Below, piece by piece: positions 1 through 12,949 of a stretch of DNA of 64,000 nucleotides. Each line of letters begins with the position of its first letter. Position 1 is the stretch's first letter. The notes beneath the pieces were generated by a model. That model was not told the DNA's origin and made no database searches. It saw only the letters and a list, made by a program, of their open reading frames with translations. The stretch covers positions 182,106,351 to 182,170,350 of the forward strand of contig NC_133156.1 of the NCBI RefSeq assembly GCF_040802235.1, given 5' to 3'. The stretch comes from Manis javanica (lineage: Eukaryota; Chordata; Mammalia; Pholidota; Manidae). Both the position numbers and the translations under genes were made by a program.

Positions 1-1790
1 TTTCCCATAGCTTCTGAGCACTGACTGGAGCAAGGTCTCACCTAGGGCCTTACCCAGTGACAGACCACCAGCCCTTGTTGGGGTGCTTTGAGGGGGAAAA
101 ATCACGACAAAACCTGCAATGGATGTGAAGCAGTCACCAGCTTGCCCTTTTTCTCCTAACCAGGCTCCTGATCCGCTCACCAGACAGAGGAGGGTGGGAA
201 TAGCTAGCGAGAGATAAGGGGAGGGAGGGAGAGAGAGTGCCAGACCCATTCCCCAGCGGCCTCAGTTTTAAATTTAATGGGCAGTGTTTGCCGGGAATGA
301 GAGAGCCTCCAGGCCCAAGAGGCCAGAAGACAAAGGCTTTTGAGGAAGTGCAAGAAGGAGGAGGAAAGCGTGAGGGCCAGCATTGTGTGGGAGAGCTACC
401 CCTCTATCTGTTTCGATCAGCGGGTGGGGTTAGGGTTACCCTGCATTTGGGGCTCCAACTGCCTTGTGGGGTCTGTGACAGCCCTTGTAATGGTAATGGA
501 GGGGCCTCTCACAGGGGCCACCCCTTCGTGGGCCAGCAGAGAGAACTGAAGCTCCCATTCCCTCAGGGTGGGGGCAGGCTGTGGGCCCTGCTAAGGGTAC
601 CTTCCAAGCCCAAGCTATGACCTTCCGTCTCTCCAGATTTCCAGAAAAGGAATGGAATCTGAACATTGAGATGCTTTTCTGGCTCTAAACAATCCTTCCA
701 TTCTCTAGGCTCAATGATGGGTCTATTTCTTCCTGTAAATGGGTCTCGTAATCTTCAACTTTTACCTTTACTTCTAAGGGTAATTAGTTGTTCTCCCCAC
801 ACACTCCCCTCTCTGTTACAAGGCTCAGGTTAAGCGGGATGGATGGCTTTTCTTTCTCTCTATTCCACGGAGTGCTTGTTTTAAGCCGCTGGAGCAAGGC
901 CCTGCCCTCTCCCATGAACCTCTTCTTCAGAGAAGCCTGATGGGGATACACCATTTTGGTGGACACAGGAAAGGGGCCTCTGGCTATGCAGCTAAAAGCT
1001 TTTCAGATAGCCATTTCTGTGCAACCATTTCCCTTTTTTCCCCCAGGTATGTCTCCACGGTTTGGGGGAAGGTGCCAGGGAAGGAGTTTTCAGGTAACTC
1101 CCAGGAGCAAAATGGAGGGCTAGGTGTCAGTGATCTGGACCCTGGAGACAAAGGGAGGCAAAGATGGGCAGGGAAGAAGCAAGAGCACAGAACCAGAGTC
1201 TCTTTTATTCCCCCACGGAGTGAGGAGAAACAGTGAGGCCTCAGGCACAGGGCAGCATGAGGTCACTGAGGAAGGAGTGGGAATAGAGCCGGTGGGGGCA
1301 GCGGGAGGAGAGGCAGGCTGTGCAGCAGTAAGTTGAGCCCCAGAGAGACTGATGACTTCTAGTACCTGTTACTTGTCTGATGCTTCTTCTTGATAATGAG
1401 CTCTTCGACGACAGGGCATCACACACCTGTCTGAAGCCCCTGCAGCACCTGGCCCAGCAAATGGCACATGGGGACTCGTGACCAACTGCATCACCCTTAA
1501 CAGTGGGGACCGTCTCTCCCAGGGAGGGGCTCTGAGAGGGGCACTCCCTGTCGGCAGGAATATCTTATCACTGACATTGTTTAGAAAGTGTATGGTGATA
1601 ATAAAAGCAAACCAACTTTTAGTCAGTTCTGTTACGGTTTTAAAGTTCTCTATAAGCATGTACCGCCCCACTCTTGGTTCGCCAGTGGAGCAGGAAATAG
1701 GCTAAAAACAGATGGAATGAAATGGGGAACCAGTGAAGCAGTTTAATTCCTGATGGGCAGGATGTGGTCCTGGTCGGCGAGGTAATACTT
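1..1790. other. Upstream intergenic DNA, no gene recognised
   Basis: This is mixed-composition DNA with no exon, RNA gene or clear interspersed repeat that I can name. The open frames here are short, overlap on both strands and show no family resemblance. It is probably distal 5' flank of CYP26B1. Confidence 0.6.
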
Positions 1791-1794
1791 GAGT

Positions 1795-1835
1795 ACAGTG
1801 TATGTGTGTATGTATGTGCATGTGTATGTGGGTAT
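1795..1835. repeat. Degenerate TG/TGTA simple repeat
   Basis: Alternating tgtg/tgta units run across this stretch with interruptions, which is typical of a decayed (TG)n microsatellite. No function is implied. Confidence 0.7.
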
Positions 1836-1889
1836 CTAACAGAGTGGGGGCTTCTCCCACTGAGCCCTAATCCCAGTTCCCACTTGAAA

Positions 1890-2640
1890 CCACTGTTAAC
1901 AGTATAATAAGCTTCTTTCAGGTCATTTTAATATGTATACACTTTTTCACAAAAAAATTATAATCATAGTGTATTATATTACAGGTTTCTTTTCCACTTG
2001 TATCTTAAACCTCTTTCATGACAACAAACAGGATTTCTTCATACTTTATGAAGCCCATGAGTATTTCCATTGCATGGATGTACCTTGAGTTTATTTAACT
2101 AATTCTGAGTCAGTGTATGGGACATTTCAGACATTTCACTATTATAGACAATATTGCAAGATACTGGTGTACATCTTTGCCTTCTCGCTTAGGTATTTCT
2201 ATAGCATAAAATTTCAGGAATAGAATTGAATGCTTAAAGGCTATAAATATTATAAATAGAAATTGTGTATAACTGGTTTGAAAATCACCAATTTTCAATA
2301 GTATATGAGTCTGTTTCTCTGTATATCCTCAGCTCTAAGCAATACCAATATTTTCATTCTTGCGAATCTTTTAAGTAAAAAATGAGTCCCCTTTATTTTC
2401 TCTCCATTTCTTTATAGTGAGCATAAGCATCTGCTTGTATTGTTTGGTGGTCATTTGTATTTCCTCTTAGATGAAGTAGCTATCCATACATTCTGCCTCT
2501 TACAAAAATTAGGTTGTTTTCTTTTTCTGTTGATATGTAGCTCTGTGTATTTTTAGGACATTTAATTATTTGGCATTTGCACTGCAAATATCTTTCCCAG
2601 TTTGTCTTTGGAGTTTGTTCATAGCCCACAGCATTTAGAA
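1890..2640 (-). mobile_element. Old L1 LINE fragments, antisense
   Basis: The AT-rich sequence resembles the reverse complement of an L1 3' UTR, for example the motif for a remote ATTGCATGGATG stretch and the 'aggaatagaattg' signature near 2216. It is highly diverged, so boundaries are approximate and the subfamily is not assigned. Confidence 0.5.
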
Positions 2641-2649
2641 CTCCTTATT

Positions 2650-3270
2650 TTGTAAGTAACAATAACAAAAAAAAAACCAACTTAGAAAAATTGACTGAAA
2701 ACTTTCATTGAAAATCAAAGGTAGCTCAGGATTGGGTTGATTCAGTGACTAACAAATGTGAAGGTCCTGTTTCTTTCCTTCTCTCTGCTCTGCCTTGCAT
2801 AGCAGCAAGGCCACCTTGAATGTCACTTCCCTTCTAGTGGCTAAATGGCTGTCGTTTTTCCAAGTTTCACATCTTCACACCATGTTGTGCAGACACTGAC
2901 TTCCAATAGCCCTCTTCGGAGAGTCTGTAACATAAGCCTTAGGCCCTAACTTGGTTTGTATGTCATTATTTTTAATGAGGACCATGCCGTGGGCTTATTG
3001 CTTAGACCAGAGTTGCTTGAACTAATCTCTGTAGCAAGGGCAACAAGATGGCCCTGGCAGGTTAAAACAATCAGTTCTCCTCCCTGGAATTTGGAGGAAA
3101 GAGATGAACATACTCCATCCCTCAACAAACCACAGGGCAGCTACACATGGGGAAATGATGGAAGGAATAGTGAAGAAATAGGCCATAGTACTCACTACTT
3201 GGTGTTTTTTGCCATATGGAAGGTTTTTCATTGTTGAAACATAAATTTATCAGACTTTTCCTTTATGCTG
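2650..3270. other. Intergenic DNA, nothing identified
   Basis: I recognise no gene or repeat between the two L1-like blocks. The overlapping frames at 2946-3237 on both strands are short and resemble no family. Confidence 0.5.
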
Positions 3271-3289
3271 TTCAGACTTCACATCAGGC

Positions 3290-3720
3290 TTTTCTCTCTT
3301 CAAAATTATAAGAATATTGACCCAGGTTTTCTTCTGATAGTTGATGTTTAATATATTAATCCTTTATCAATTTGAAATTGATTTTGAGGTAGACAATGTG
3401 GCAAGAATCTGGCATTTTATTTTTTCCAAAAGGTTAACCAGTTGCCCCACATCACTGATTCATTTTTAAATGTCATCTTTCCATTTATCCTAGGGTCTGT
3501 TTCTGGACTTTCTTCACTGTTCCGTGATCATTCTGTTTCTGAGCCATTGCCATATTGTTTTAATAACCAAATCTGTGTAATCTGTTTTAATCACTTCCTA
3601 CATCTTGCTTTCTCTTTGAGAATGCTCCTGAATATTTGAATATTTATTCTTCTAGGGTAATTTTATAATTGTTTTTCAAGTTTAAAAAGCTTTATTGGAA
3701 TTTTGATAGAATTGTATTGA
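3290..3720 (-). mobile_element. L1 LINE fragment, antisense
   Basis: This resembles the reverse complement of an L1 3' region: a 'tttgaaattgattt' stretch, then 'ggcattttattttttcc', then the 'ccattgccatattgtttt' motif often seen in antisense L1. It is decayed and has no usable reading frame. Confidence 0.65.
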
Positions 3721-3959
3721 ATTTTTGTAATTTATAGGTAAATAACTCAAAGCCTGTCTATGCCAAGATAAAAGAAGTCTGTCCATTTATGCATCACATT
3801 TATATTCCTCCAACAGTTTTAACATTTTCTGAACCTAGATTCTTCACATTTCTTATTTAACAGTACAATTACGAATGTTCTACATTCTAGTTCTCATTAC
3901 TATTGTAAGTGAGATCTCTCCTTCCATGTTCTATATTTTCTCTTTTTTTGTTTTAATTA

Positions 3960-4760
3960 CAGAAGTAATATGTAAACACCTATCAGATTGGCAAAAGTCC
4001 TGAAATCTGATATTAACAAATATTAATGAGGGTGGTAGGAAGATATATTAGTACAAATACTTTAGAAAGCAGTTGGATGGTACATATCTAAATCTCTTAT
4101 CTGCAATTCAGAAATCCAGAAAGCTCTGAAAACGGAAAGTTCTGTCTTAACTCATTTGGTGGCAAAGTCTGACCTGATGTCAAGCTATTTCTCATCTTCA
4201 TTTATCCCACTTAATGTGGATATTTATACTTTTTACCACAGAAAAAATAATATATTTGGTTATGGAATACTTCCTTAAACCCTGCTGAGAGTGTTAAGTA
4301 TGGCACATACACCATACTGCCTTTCTGAAATGCAAGAAATTCTTGCTCTGAAACACCTGGCCCCAAGGGTTTTGAACAATGTACTGTGTGCTTCTATCTG
4401 ATAAAGCTAAAGATGTGCATGTCCTAAGAACCAACAATTCCACTTTGAAGAATATTCCCTAGAGAAATCTACCTACATGTGCACAAGCTAACATGTATAA
4501 CATTGTTCATCCTAGCATTGTTTATAATGATGAAGAACTTAAAATAACCTAAATTTCCATCAATGGGAGAATAGATTAATTGCGATATATTCATCTACTA
4601 GAATAATATACAGCAGTGTAGCTGTACTATATATAGTATAGCTACATGTCAACATGAAGAAATCCCTAAAAAGTTTAATTTAAAAAGTTGAAGAATGACA
4701 ACAGTACAATACAATTTAAAGTTTGGAAACATGTATAAGAGTAGTATACATCAAGTTCAG
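3960..4760 (+). mobile_element. L1 3' UTR remnant, sense, with a palindromic segment
   Basis: The stretch at 4495-4610 follows the usual L1 3'-end pattern (an 'atgttcatcctagcattg' type segment, then 'tttccatcaatgggagaatag'). A near-perfect 30-bp palindrome lies at 4617-4646. The part at 4080-4380 looks like a different, unnamed repeat, possibly a DNA transposon, inserted within it. The inner boundaries are uncertain. Confidence 0.5.
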
Positions 4761-4889
4761 TATACTAACTCTCTCTGCAGAGGGAGGAAAAAATGAGTTC
4801 TCCCTTCCCCCCAAGGTACAGAGTAGATTTTTAAAAATTCATCTATAAAGTCTAAATTTCTTTTTAAAAAATCTGAAATGAATATGGCA

Positions 4890-5240
4890 TAATGTTGAAA
4901 TGTTTTTACAAGTAGATTTATATTGTACATCATGGGCTCCATCTTTTTAATGGCTGTATAGTATTCCAAATTGTGCCTCTACCTTGATTAAGCCATTTCC
5001 TTTATATTTAACTTGCTTTCACTTGCTAATTATTATAAAACTACTAAAGCAAACATATTTTTGATATCTTTTTTTGCACTTGTAAAAACGTTTCTATAAG
5101 ATTCCTAGTAATTCCTAAGAGCAGAATTACTAGGTAAAGGATATACATTTTACATTTGATAGATAATGTCAATTATCTTTCAAGTGGATATACTACTTTA
5201 TACCCTTGACAATTACATAGGACAGTGCCCATTTACCCCC
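4890..5240 (-). mobile_element. L1 3' UTR remnant, antisense
   Basis: 'tggctgtatagtattcca' at about 4951 and the later 'agcagaattactaggtaaagg' are recognisable antisense L1 3' UTR signatures. The element is strongly diverged and lies opposite to the sense L1 remnant just upstream. Confidence 0.65.
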
Positions 5241-5859
5241 ACCCTCAATAAGACTGTCAGAATGGAGTGGGGAGAAATGATATATTAAATTGCAACTGCC
5301 AGTTTCTGTTAAGCTGAATCATCTTTTTGTATCTCATTAGCCATTTACAGTTATTCTCAAGAAAATGCCTGTTGATGTCTTCATCAGTTAGAAGTGTCCA
5401 GCTACTAAATGAAAATGTTCTGTGAGTGCAGTAAAGAATAAGGTAGGAATTTTTTGTTTTTTTGCTTGTTGGACATAAGAATTCTGGAAGTTTAAGCATA
5501 AGCAATACAGGACTAGAGCAGCTGAGCCCAGACACCCAGGCCCTTTCTCTTTTATCATGCTTAGCACGCTTATCATCTCATAGGCACAGGACAGCTGCTT
5601 CACCTCCAGGCATTATACCTACTTTCCAGGCAGAAGGAAGGAGGAAAGGCAAAGAGATAAAGGCCTGGGCAGGCTGACTCGGTCCCTTTCTTAGAAGCAA
5701 TGATTACCATCTTTCTTTAGGTTTATAGAATTATTTCCCTAAAATTATGTAGTCTCAAAATTATTTAAATCTAAATTGCTATTTAAAATTAACTTTTTAT
5801 ATTACTTCCTCTTACATCTTATTGGCCAGAACTGAATCACAAGTCCACCTTCAAACCAG

Positions 5860-6040
5860 TCATGGCCAAGGGAGGAAGATTGTCATGTCTAGTTTCAATC
5901 AATTTTGGTTCATTCCCTGTAAACTCCATGAGAGTGGGTATTTTGTCCACAGCTTTATCCTCAGTGCCTAGAAGAGTTTCTGCCACATAAGATATGCTCA
6001 CTACCTTTTGTTCAGAGTATGCATGAATGAAGAGAGAAAC
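5860..6040 (+). mobile_element. L2 LINE 3' end
   Basis: The order 'ctgtaaactccatgagagtggg', 'tatcctcagtgcctagaa', 'gccacataagatatgctcac' and a final 'gaatgaa' reproduces the well-known L2 3' terminus in sense orientation. It is an ancient element shared by mammals. Confidence 0.75.
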
Positions 6041-6274
6041 AGAGCTGGAATAGGGCAAAGGATCTGCACCACTGTTTGAGCCAACATGAGTCATATTGAC
6101 ATGTAGCTATACTATATATAATAGAGCTACACTTCCAGAATTCTTCCAGAATTCTTATGTCCAGCAGGGAAATCAGGGGGAAATGAATGTTGTCAGGAGA
6201 TGGGGTCACAATAGCCTTGGCCCATTGATCCAATTAATGCTAACTACATAATTTATTATGTATGAACAAAGTTC

Positions 6275-9200
6275 TCTTAGTCTTTTACTTATTTTTTAAA
6301 TAAACATTTTATTTTCAAATAATTTTAGGTTTACAGGAAAGTTGCAAAGTGGTACTGATTTCTCACATACCCCTCAACCATTTTCCTCTATTGTCAACAT
6401 CTTGCATTACTATGTACATTTGTGAAAAAACTTAAAAACCAACATGGGCACATTAACACTAACTTAACTCAGACTTCATTAGGAAATAACCAGATTTTCC
6501 ATTAACAGCCTCTTTGTATTCTGGGATTCAGTCTAGATACCACACTGCATTTTGTTGTGATGGCTTCGTAGTCTTCTTTGGTCTGTGACAGTTTCTCCTT
6601 CTTTCCTTTTCATGATCTTAACAGTTTTGAGGAGTATTGGTCAGGTATTTTGTAGAATGTCCTTCAGTTTGCATTTATCTCGTGCTTTTCCCTTGATTAG
6701 ACTAGGGTTATAGATTTTTTGAAAGAACACCACACAAGTGAAGTGTCCTTCTCATTATATATCTGAGGCTACATGAGCCCATGTGACATCACTCATGATG
6801 TGAATATTGAACCAGGATATGGCAGCGTCTGCCAGTTTTCTCCACTGTAAGCCTACTATGCACATTCTGTTTATTAGAAGCAAATCACAAATTGAAGCTC
6901 ACACTTAAGATGGTGACAAGGGGAGCTACGGAGCTAAGCTATACCTCCAAAAAGGGTATCATAATAAATTATTGAAAATTCTCCTATAAAGAATTTTTGT
7001 CTCTTCTTCCTAGCATATCTTTTAAATCATTTATTTGTATCAGTATGAACTCAACTATATGTTTTTGCACCATTTTTGTAGTTTTTTGTTGCAATGTAAC
7101 TCTACAGCATAAAATCCATCATTTCAAAATGTACAATTCAGTGGATTTTTGTATGTTCATAATGTGCACCCATCACTATCTAACTTCAGAATATTTGCAT
7201 CACCCCAAAGGGAACTCTGTACTCATTACAATCACTGCAGATTCCTCTCGCTGTCTCCTGAATCTACTTCCTGTCTCCATTTATTCACCTATTCTAGACA
7301 TTTCATATAAGTGAAATCACATGCGTCATTTTGTGTCTGGCTTCTTTCACTTAGCACATTGTTTTCAAGGTTTATCCGTATTTGTAGCAGATAGACTTCT
7401 TTCTTTTTATGGCTGTATAATATTCCATTATTTGGATATGCCATATTTTGTTTATCCATTCAGCTGTTGATGGACCTTTGTGTTGTTTCCACTTTGGGGG
7501 TAAATAATGCTGCTATAAACATTGGTGTACAAGATTTTGTTTGAACTTGTGTTTTCAGCTCTCTTAGGTACATAGAAGTGGAATTGCTAGGTCATATTGT
7601 AACTCTATGTTTAACCTTTTGAGGAATTGCTAAACTGTTTTTCCAAAGTGACTGCATCGTTTTATATCCCCATCAGCAATGTACAAAGGTTTGTCACATC
7701 TTTGACAACACTTGTTTTTTTGTTCTTGACTTTGTTTTTTGTTTTTTAATAATTTGCCATCCTAGTAGGTATGAAGTGATATCTCATTATAGTTTTGATG
7801 TGTATTTCCCTAATCACTAATGATACTGAGAATCTTTCCATGTGCTTCGTGGTCATTTGCATATCACCTTTTGAGAAAATTGTTGCTTTTTTAAAAATTG
7901 GGTTGTCTTTTTATTGTTGAGTTATAAGAGGTCTTTATATATTCTGGATACTAGATCCTTATCAATTATGATTTGCAAATATTTTCTCCCATTCTGTGAA
8001 TCTTTTCATTTTCTGACAGTGCCCTTTCATACACAAAAGCTTTAAATTTTGATGCTGTACAAATTTATCTTCTTTTTGTTGTTGCTTTTGCTTTTGGCAC
8101 AATAGCTAAGTAGGAAACTCTTGCTTAATCCAAAACCATGAAGATTTATACCTTTATTTCCTTCAAAAATTTTTATTGTTTTAGCTCTTATATTAAGTCT
8201 TTGATCCATTTTGGGTTGGCTTTTGTATTGGTATGAATTAGGGGTCCAAATTCATTCTTTTACATGTGGAGATCTAATTATCCCAACACCACAAAGAATA
8301 TTATTTTTTCCCTATTGAATGGTCTTGCTACCTTTGTTGAAATCAATTGACTGTAGATGTATGGGTTTATTTCTGGACCTAAGTTTTATTCCATTGATCT
8401 ACATGTTTATCCTTTGGACTTACATATTTATCTTACACTTTGGGTTATAATCCAATACCATGTTTTTTCTTTTGTTGCTCAAATCATTCCAGGTTTGGTC
8501 ATTGTAAGGTCTTTCAGGTTGGCTTTTTGACAAGTCCCCATCCTTTTGTTTATTTCAACATTTTCTTTATTTATGGAACTATAGGATGCTCCAGGTTCAT
8601 CTTGTACTTTCCCTGTTCCATTCTTAGAATTAACCAATTCTTTGTGGAGCCCTGGTTCCTTTATTAGAGAATGATATTTAGAAACCAAGATCTGGTTGCT
8701 TGGTATGCTCATTACTCTAGTGTGTCATTTTTTAAGCTCCTAGCAGACAGAGCTAAACACTTTATTATATATAATAAGCCACATATACACACATATCTGT
8801 AATTGTTTGTATCTAAACATCTGTGTATGTTGGTATGAGATATATAAACATGAGTTCATACAAATATCTCAACTCTAACCTAGGACCACAGGGATAATTC
8901 TAGCCTTTACTTTTGCTCATCTCTCTCCAACAAAGAGAACCTGGCTCCCACCATCTACCAGCCATGTACTTATTTATTTAAGTCCAGTATATAGTTTCAG
9001 AATTGTTAACTCATAACCTTACTTTCATCTACTTTTAATTGTTATTTATAATAACTTTCATCATCAGAATTTTGAAATTTAATGTAGTTTAATTATCAGT
9101 CCTTTCATTTAAGCTTCCAAGTTTTGTATCTTGATTAGAAAGGCTTTCCCACCCACCAACCACCCCCAGACTACAAAAGTATTTTAGTTTTGTTTTACAT

Positions 9201-9700
9201 TTAGATATTCAGTCTATCTGGATTTTATTTTGGGGTTATGTAAGATGGGAATCTAACCTTTTTTTATTTTTTATTTTTTTGCAAATGGCTGACTGAGGAT
9301 CCTAAATACTTAATATTGTTAGTCAATCCTTTCCTCACTGATTTGCAGTTCACAAGTCTGTTTCTAGAATTATTCTACTAGCCTTTTTGTGTATTGCTGT
9401 GCCAAAATGAGACTATTTTAATTTTCATTACTTTAAGATATAATCTGATATCTAATAGGGAAAGTCTTTCATCACTGATCTTTTCAATAGTTTCTTGGCT
9501 TTTCTTGTATGTTTAGTCTCACAGATGAGCTTTAGCATTAATTTGTATAAGTTTCATTTTAAAAACTCCATGGGGATTTTGATTGGAATAACATTGACTT
9601 TATTCAGTTTTGGAGAAACTGACATCCCAACATGGTATATATCTCTATGTAGGTCTTCTTTTATGGCTTTCATAAAGTTTTATGTTTTCTTCCCGTAAGT
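6275..9700 (-). mobile_element. Large block of antisense L1 LINE sequence
   Basis: A long AT-rich stretch carries successive antisense L1 landmarks. A 3' UTR segment contains 'gaggagtattggtcaggt' near 6631. A second starts near 7100 with 'aaaatgtacaattcagtgg' and continues through 'ggctgtataatattccatt' and 'agtggaattgctaggtcat'. Near 8090-9700 come ORF2-terminal-like segments such as 'ttttgattggaataacattg'. It is probably several overlapping or nested insertions. No intact ORF2 remains. Confidence 0.8.
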
Positions 9701-10320
9701 CTTGCATTATTCATGAATTCACATTATTCACATTACTCACATAAACTCACATGAGTATTCACATTTTAAATTGCAATATCAAATTTATTAATGCTAAACT
9801 ATAAGCAAGCTATTGATTATATGTTTGTCATGTATCTGCACAACTTACTGCATGCTTCTGTGAAATCTAATAGGTTTTCAGTTGATTCCCTGGGATATTC
9901 TTTTGTAGGCAGCCCTAATATCTGTAGCTAATGACAATTTCTTATGCCTTTTTAAGTCAAAGAGCTGTTCACTGGTGGGAACATGAAATAGACATATCAC
10001 TAAACAAACGTAATCTAGGAAAAACAATGTAAAAAAGTACAAATACTTTTCCTGATTCCTAAACAAAATTAAGATTCAGAAAATGGAAATAACCACAGAC
10101 TTAAGGAAATTTAAATAAGAATTTAAATGTAAGTCATGTTGAGAATACCTTATGTAATTTTATGAAAATAAGTCTGTAAACCTAAAGAAAGATGGTTCAT
10201 TCATCTAAAAAATTATATATTCTCAATATTGACGCAGGAAGGGAGAGAAAGCCCAAAGATCAATAATCATTAAAGAAGTGAGAAAATTGTCTAAGGCTAT
10301 TAATTGTCCAAGGCTAATAT
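9700..10320. other. AT-rich intergenic DNA, not assigned
   Basis: This lies between L1 blocks and could be diverged LINE sequence. No gene, RNA or clear repeat motif could be picked out by reading. Confidence 0.4.
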
Positions 10321-10830
10321 TTGTATTCTTATACTTTTGATTTTTCCTTGATTTCTGATTTTTTTTTCTTGTCTAATTAGCTAAGACAAGTGTTGAATAA
10401 TAGTGGTAATGGTAATAAATTGTCTCTTTCTTCACTGTAATTGAAGTGCTTCTAATGTTTAGTTCTTAATTATGAATTTAAAGGAGTTTTCTTCTACTCC
10501 TACCTCACTGTAAGCTTTTTTAAAAAACCAGTGTTGAATTTTTATCAAATGCTTTTTTCAGCATAGACTGGAATGATTAGTGTTATTCCTTTACCTGTTA
10601 ATATAATAAAATCCTAATGCTGGGACACCTTTTGGCTCATTTATGGGTTCAGCCCCACTTGTTTATGATATCTTATTACCTTTGTGAACTTCTGAAACTT
10701 ATTAGTAGCATTTGATTTAGGATTTTGTATATTCATAATTAAGATTTGTCTGTACTAACACTATTTTTGTTCTGTCTCAAGAAAAGTTTGTTTTGTTCTG
10801 TATTGTACACAGGAAGAATTTTTTGGAGAA
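10320..10830 (-). mobile_element. L1 ORF2 fragment, antisense
   Basis: 'tatcaaatgctttttt' followed by 'gactggaatgattag', and the later 'agtagcatttgatttaggatttt' segment, match the antisense pattern of the L1 reverse-transcriptase region. The reading frame is destroyed. Confidence 0.65.
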
Positions 10831-10839
10831 ATCTTATCT

Positions 10840-12140
10840 TTCCTCTCTTTGCTTTGGTTTATCAATGGTTATCTGTTCCTTGACATAACTGATAAAATTA
10901 GCTTCTTCTGGGGCAGGCTAAGATAGCTAGAGTGCTGGTCATTGATGATTTGTGAATCCTATAAGGCATCAGATAAGTGAAGATGGGGGAGAAAGAGCTA
11001 GGATGGAAAATAACCTGAGAAAATAGGTTGTAACAGTGGACTTAATTGTATATATTGTCACTAAAACTCCAAGCAAACCTGAAGTTTCCTCAACTCTGAG
11101 ACAGTGGAAATGGGGGTGGAGATGAGGGGTAGTTTCAAGAATCAACATGAAAGATGAATCAACTGACTTTTGGTTAACTAAGTAGCCAGGGAGGTGGGAG
11201 ATATCATTCTAATGTCCCCTTGGTTTATTGGGAAAATAACAGGATTGCTAGAAACAGGGTCACTAGGTTCTAGAGGAAGGCTGGTTTGAGAGAGAATGAA
11301 GAGTTCATTTTTAAACATGTGTAGAAGATATCTTTTAGAAGCTTGATGAAGTAAAGGATTGGATACAGACTGCTGCCAAAGGGTGAATACAATACACACA
11401 ACTAACCTGTGTCCAATGTGCAGATCAGTACACTGTAGGCCCAGAAAGGTTAAGCTCTCCAAGGTCTTTTCATTCTAACAATTTTGCTGTTTCCATTGCA
11501 TCCTTAATGAGGCTTTAGGGACTGATTAATCCTTAATCAGCCCAGAGTTGACTGGCATTAAGGGAAGTCTTTTCAGGCTAAGAGAGATATTGGCTTGGTT
11601 ATACACAGAAGGGAAGAAACATTTAGAAATGGCTAGAATAGAGTGGCTTGAGAGAACTGAGTGAGGTTATAGATATATGAGAGAATTTATTCATAAAAAA
11701 AACTGAGAACATAAGACACTGGGACTGTAAAGAGAAAGAATGCAATTTCTGTACTTGGTATCATTTTAATCCATCAAGACAAAGGTGCATATAATGGATT
11801 GCCTGATTTCCCTGTTCTCACTAACACAATCCACCTCAGCCCTTTGCTCTTCTCCTTCCTCCTCCCACGATTTCCAGAGGCAGGAACCATATCTGCCTTA
11901 ATCGCCAAGGGAGAGGATAGTGTGTGAATGAGAAAGAGAGAAATAATGTAAGTTCTAGGATGGAATGTACAGAATGTTCTGGAGCACCAAGGAAAGGGGT
12001 GACAAACTAAGAAACACAAAAAATATGGTATTTGGACTGGGTTTTGAAAGATACATAGGAGTTTATCAGCCAAAGAAAAAGGGATATTTAAAGCAGAAGG
12101 ATATTTATTATAAAGGGGAATATAGAAAGGAAGGATAATC
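10840..12140. other. Intergenic DNA, nothing identified
   Basis: No gene is recognised here. The open frames at 11178-11462 and 11774-12073 on the minus strand have no recognisable domain and no splice or promoter context. Confidence 0.5.
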
Positions 12141-12159
12141 AGCGTAGTGGTAACTGGTA

Positions 12160-12620
12160 TGTTTAGAGGCTTAGATCACTTTACAACTATCAGACTGGCA
12201 AAATTAGAAAGTGGAATAATACAAGTGCTGACAGGGGAAGCAGGTGCCTCTGTGTGTTGCTGATGAGTGTGGACTACTGCATCCTCTCTGGAGTCACACA
12301 GCAGAACTTAAGTTAAAGTATGCACATCTCTTAGGACCCTGTAGGCTCATTCCCAGTTACACACCCAGAGAAATGGATGTTCACTGAATAATGTAACAGT
12401 AGGGAGTTAGAGGAAATCTAGGTGTCTATTACTAGGGTAAATTGTGGTAAATACATATTTTGGAATATTTTGCAGCAGTCAGAAGTAAAAAACTAGAAAT
12501 ACATAAACAGCATGAATAGATTTCAAAAACCGTGTTAATTCTTTTCAAAATCTGAAACAAGATCTATAGTGCAAGATCATTTATGTAAGTTGAAAATACA
12601 CACATACATAAGATAACACT
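12160..12620 (+). mobile_element. L1M-type 3' UTR fragment, sense
   Basis: 'caactatcagactggcaaaa' at about 12185, a 'gtcacacagcagaacttaag'-type middle and an AT-rich end with 'agtgcaagatcatttatgtaag' give the common L1M 3' UTR order in sense orientation. It directly abuts the MER28-like element. Confidence 0.6.
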
Positions 12621-12948
12621 TAAGCTGACTCATGATCAACACAGACCACCCCCTATCATGCAATCAAAAATCTGTGCATAACGTTTGACTTCCCAAAAAC
12701 TTAAGGACCAATAGCCTACTGTTGACCAGAAGCCATACTGATAGCATAAACTGTCAATTAACACATATTTAATATGTTATGTGTATTATATACTGTATTC
12801 TTACACTAAAGCAAGCCAGAGAAAAGAAATGGTTTTTTAATTGTTGCAAATCCTTCCCCCAATTTTTCCAATATATTTATTGAAAAAAATTCTGTGTACA
12901 AGTGGGCCCATGCAGTTCAAACCCGAGTTGTTCAAGGATCAACTGTAT
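12621..12948. mobile_element. MER28/Tigger2-type non-autonomous DNA transposon
   Basis: The right end 'gttgttcaaggatcaactg' and the diverged left end 'agctgactcatgatcaac' are inverted relative to one another, as expected of Tigger2/MER28 terminal repeats. Between them are the internal 'caatagcctactgttgacc' and 'tgtattatatactgtattctt' segments typical of this family. It encodes nothing. Confidence 0.75.
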
Positions 12949-12949
12949 T

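Noticed and set aside
8440..8667. Hydrophobic open frame
   Set aside because: It is antisense L1-derived AT-rich sequence rather than a membrane protein gene.
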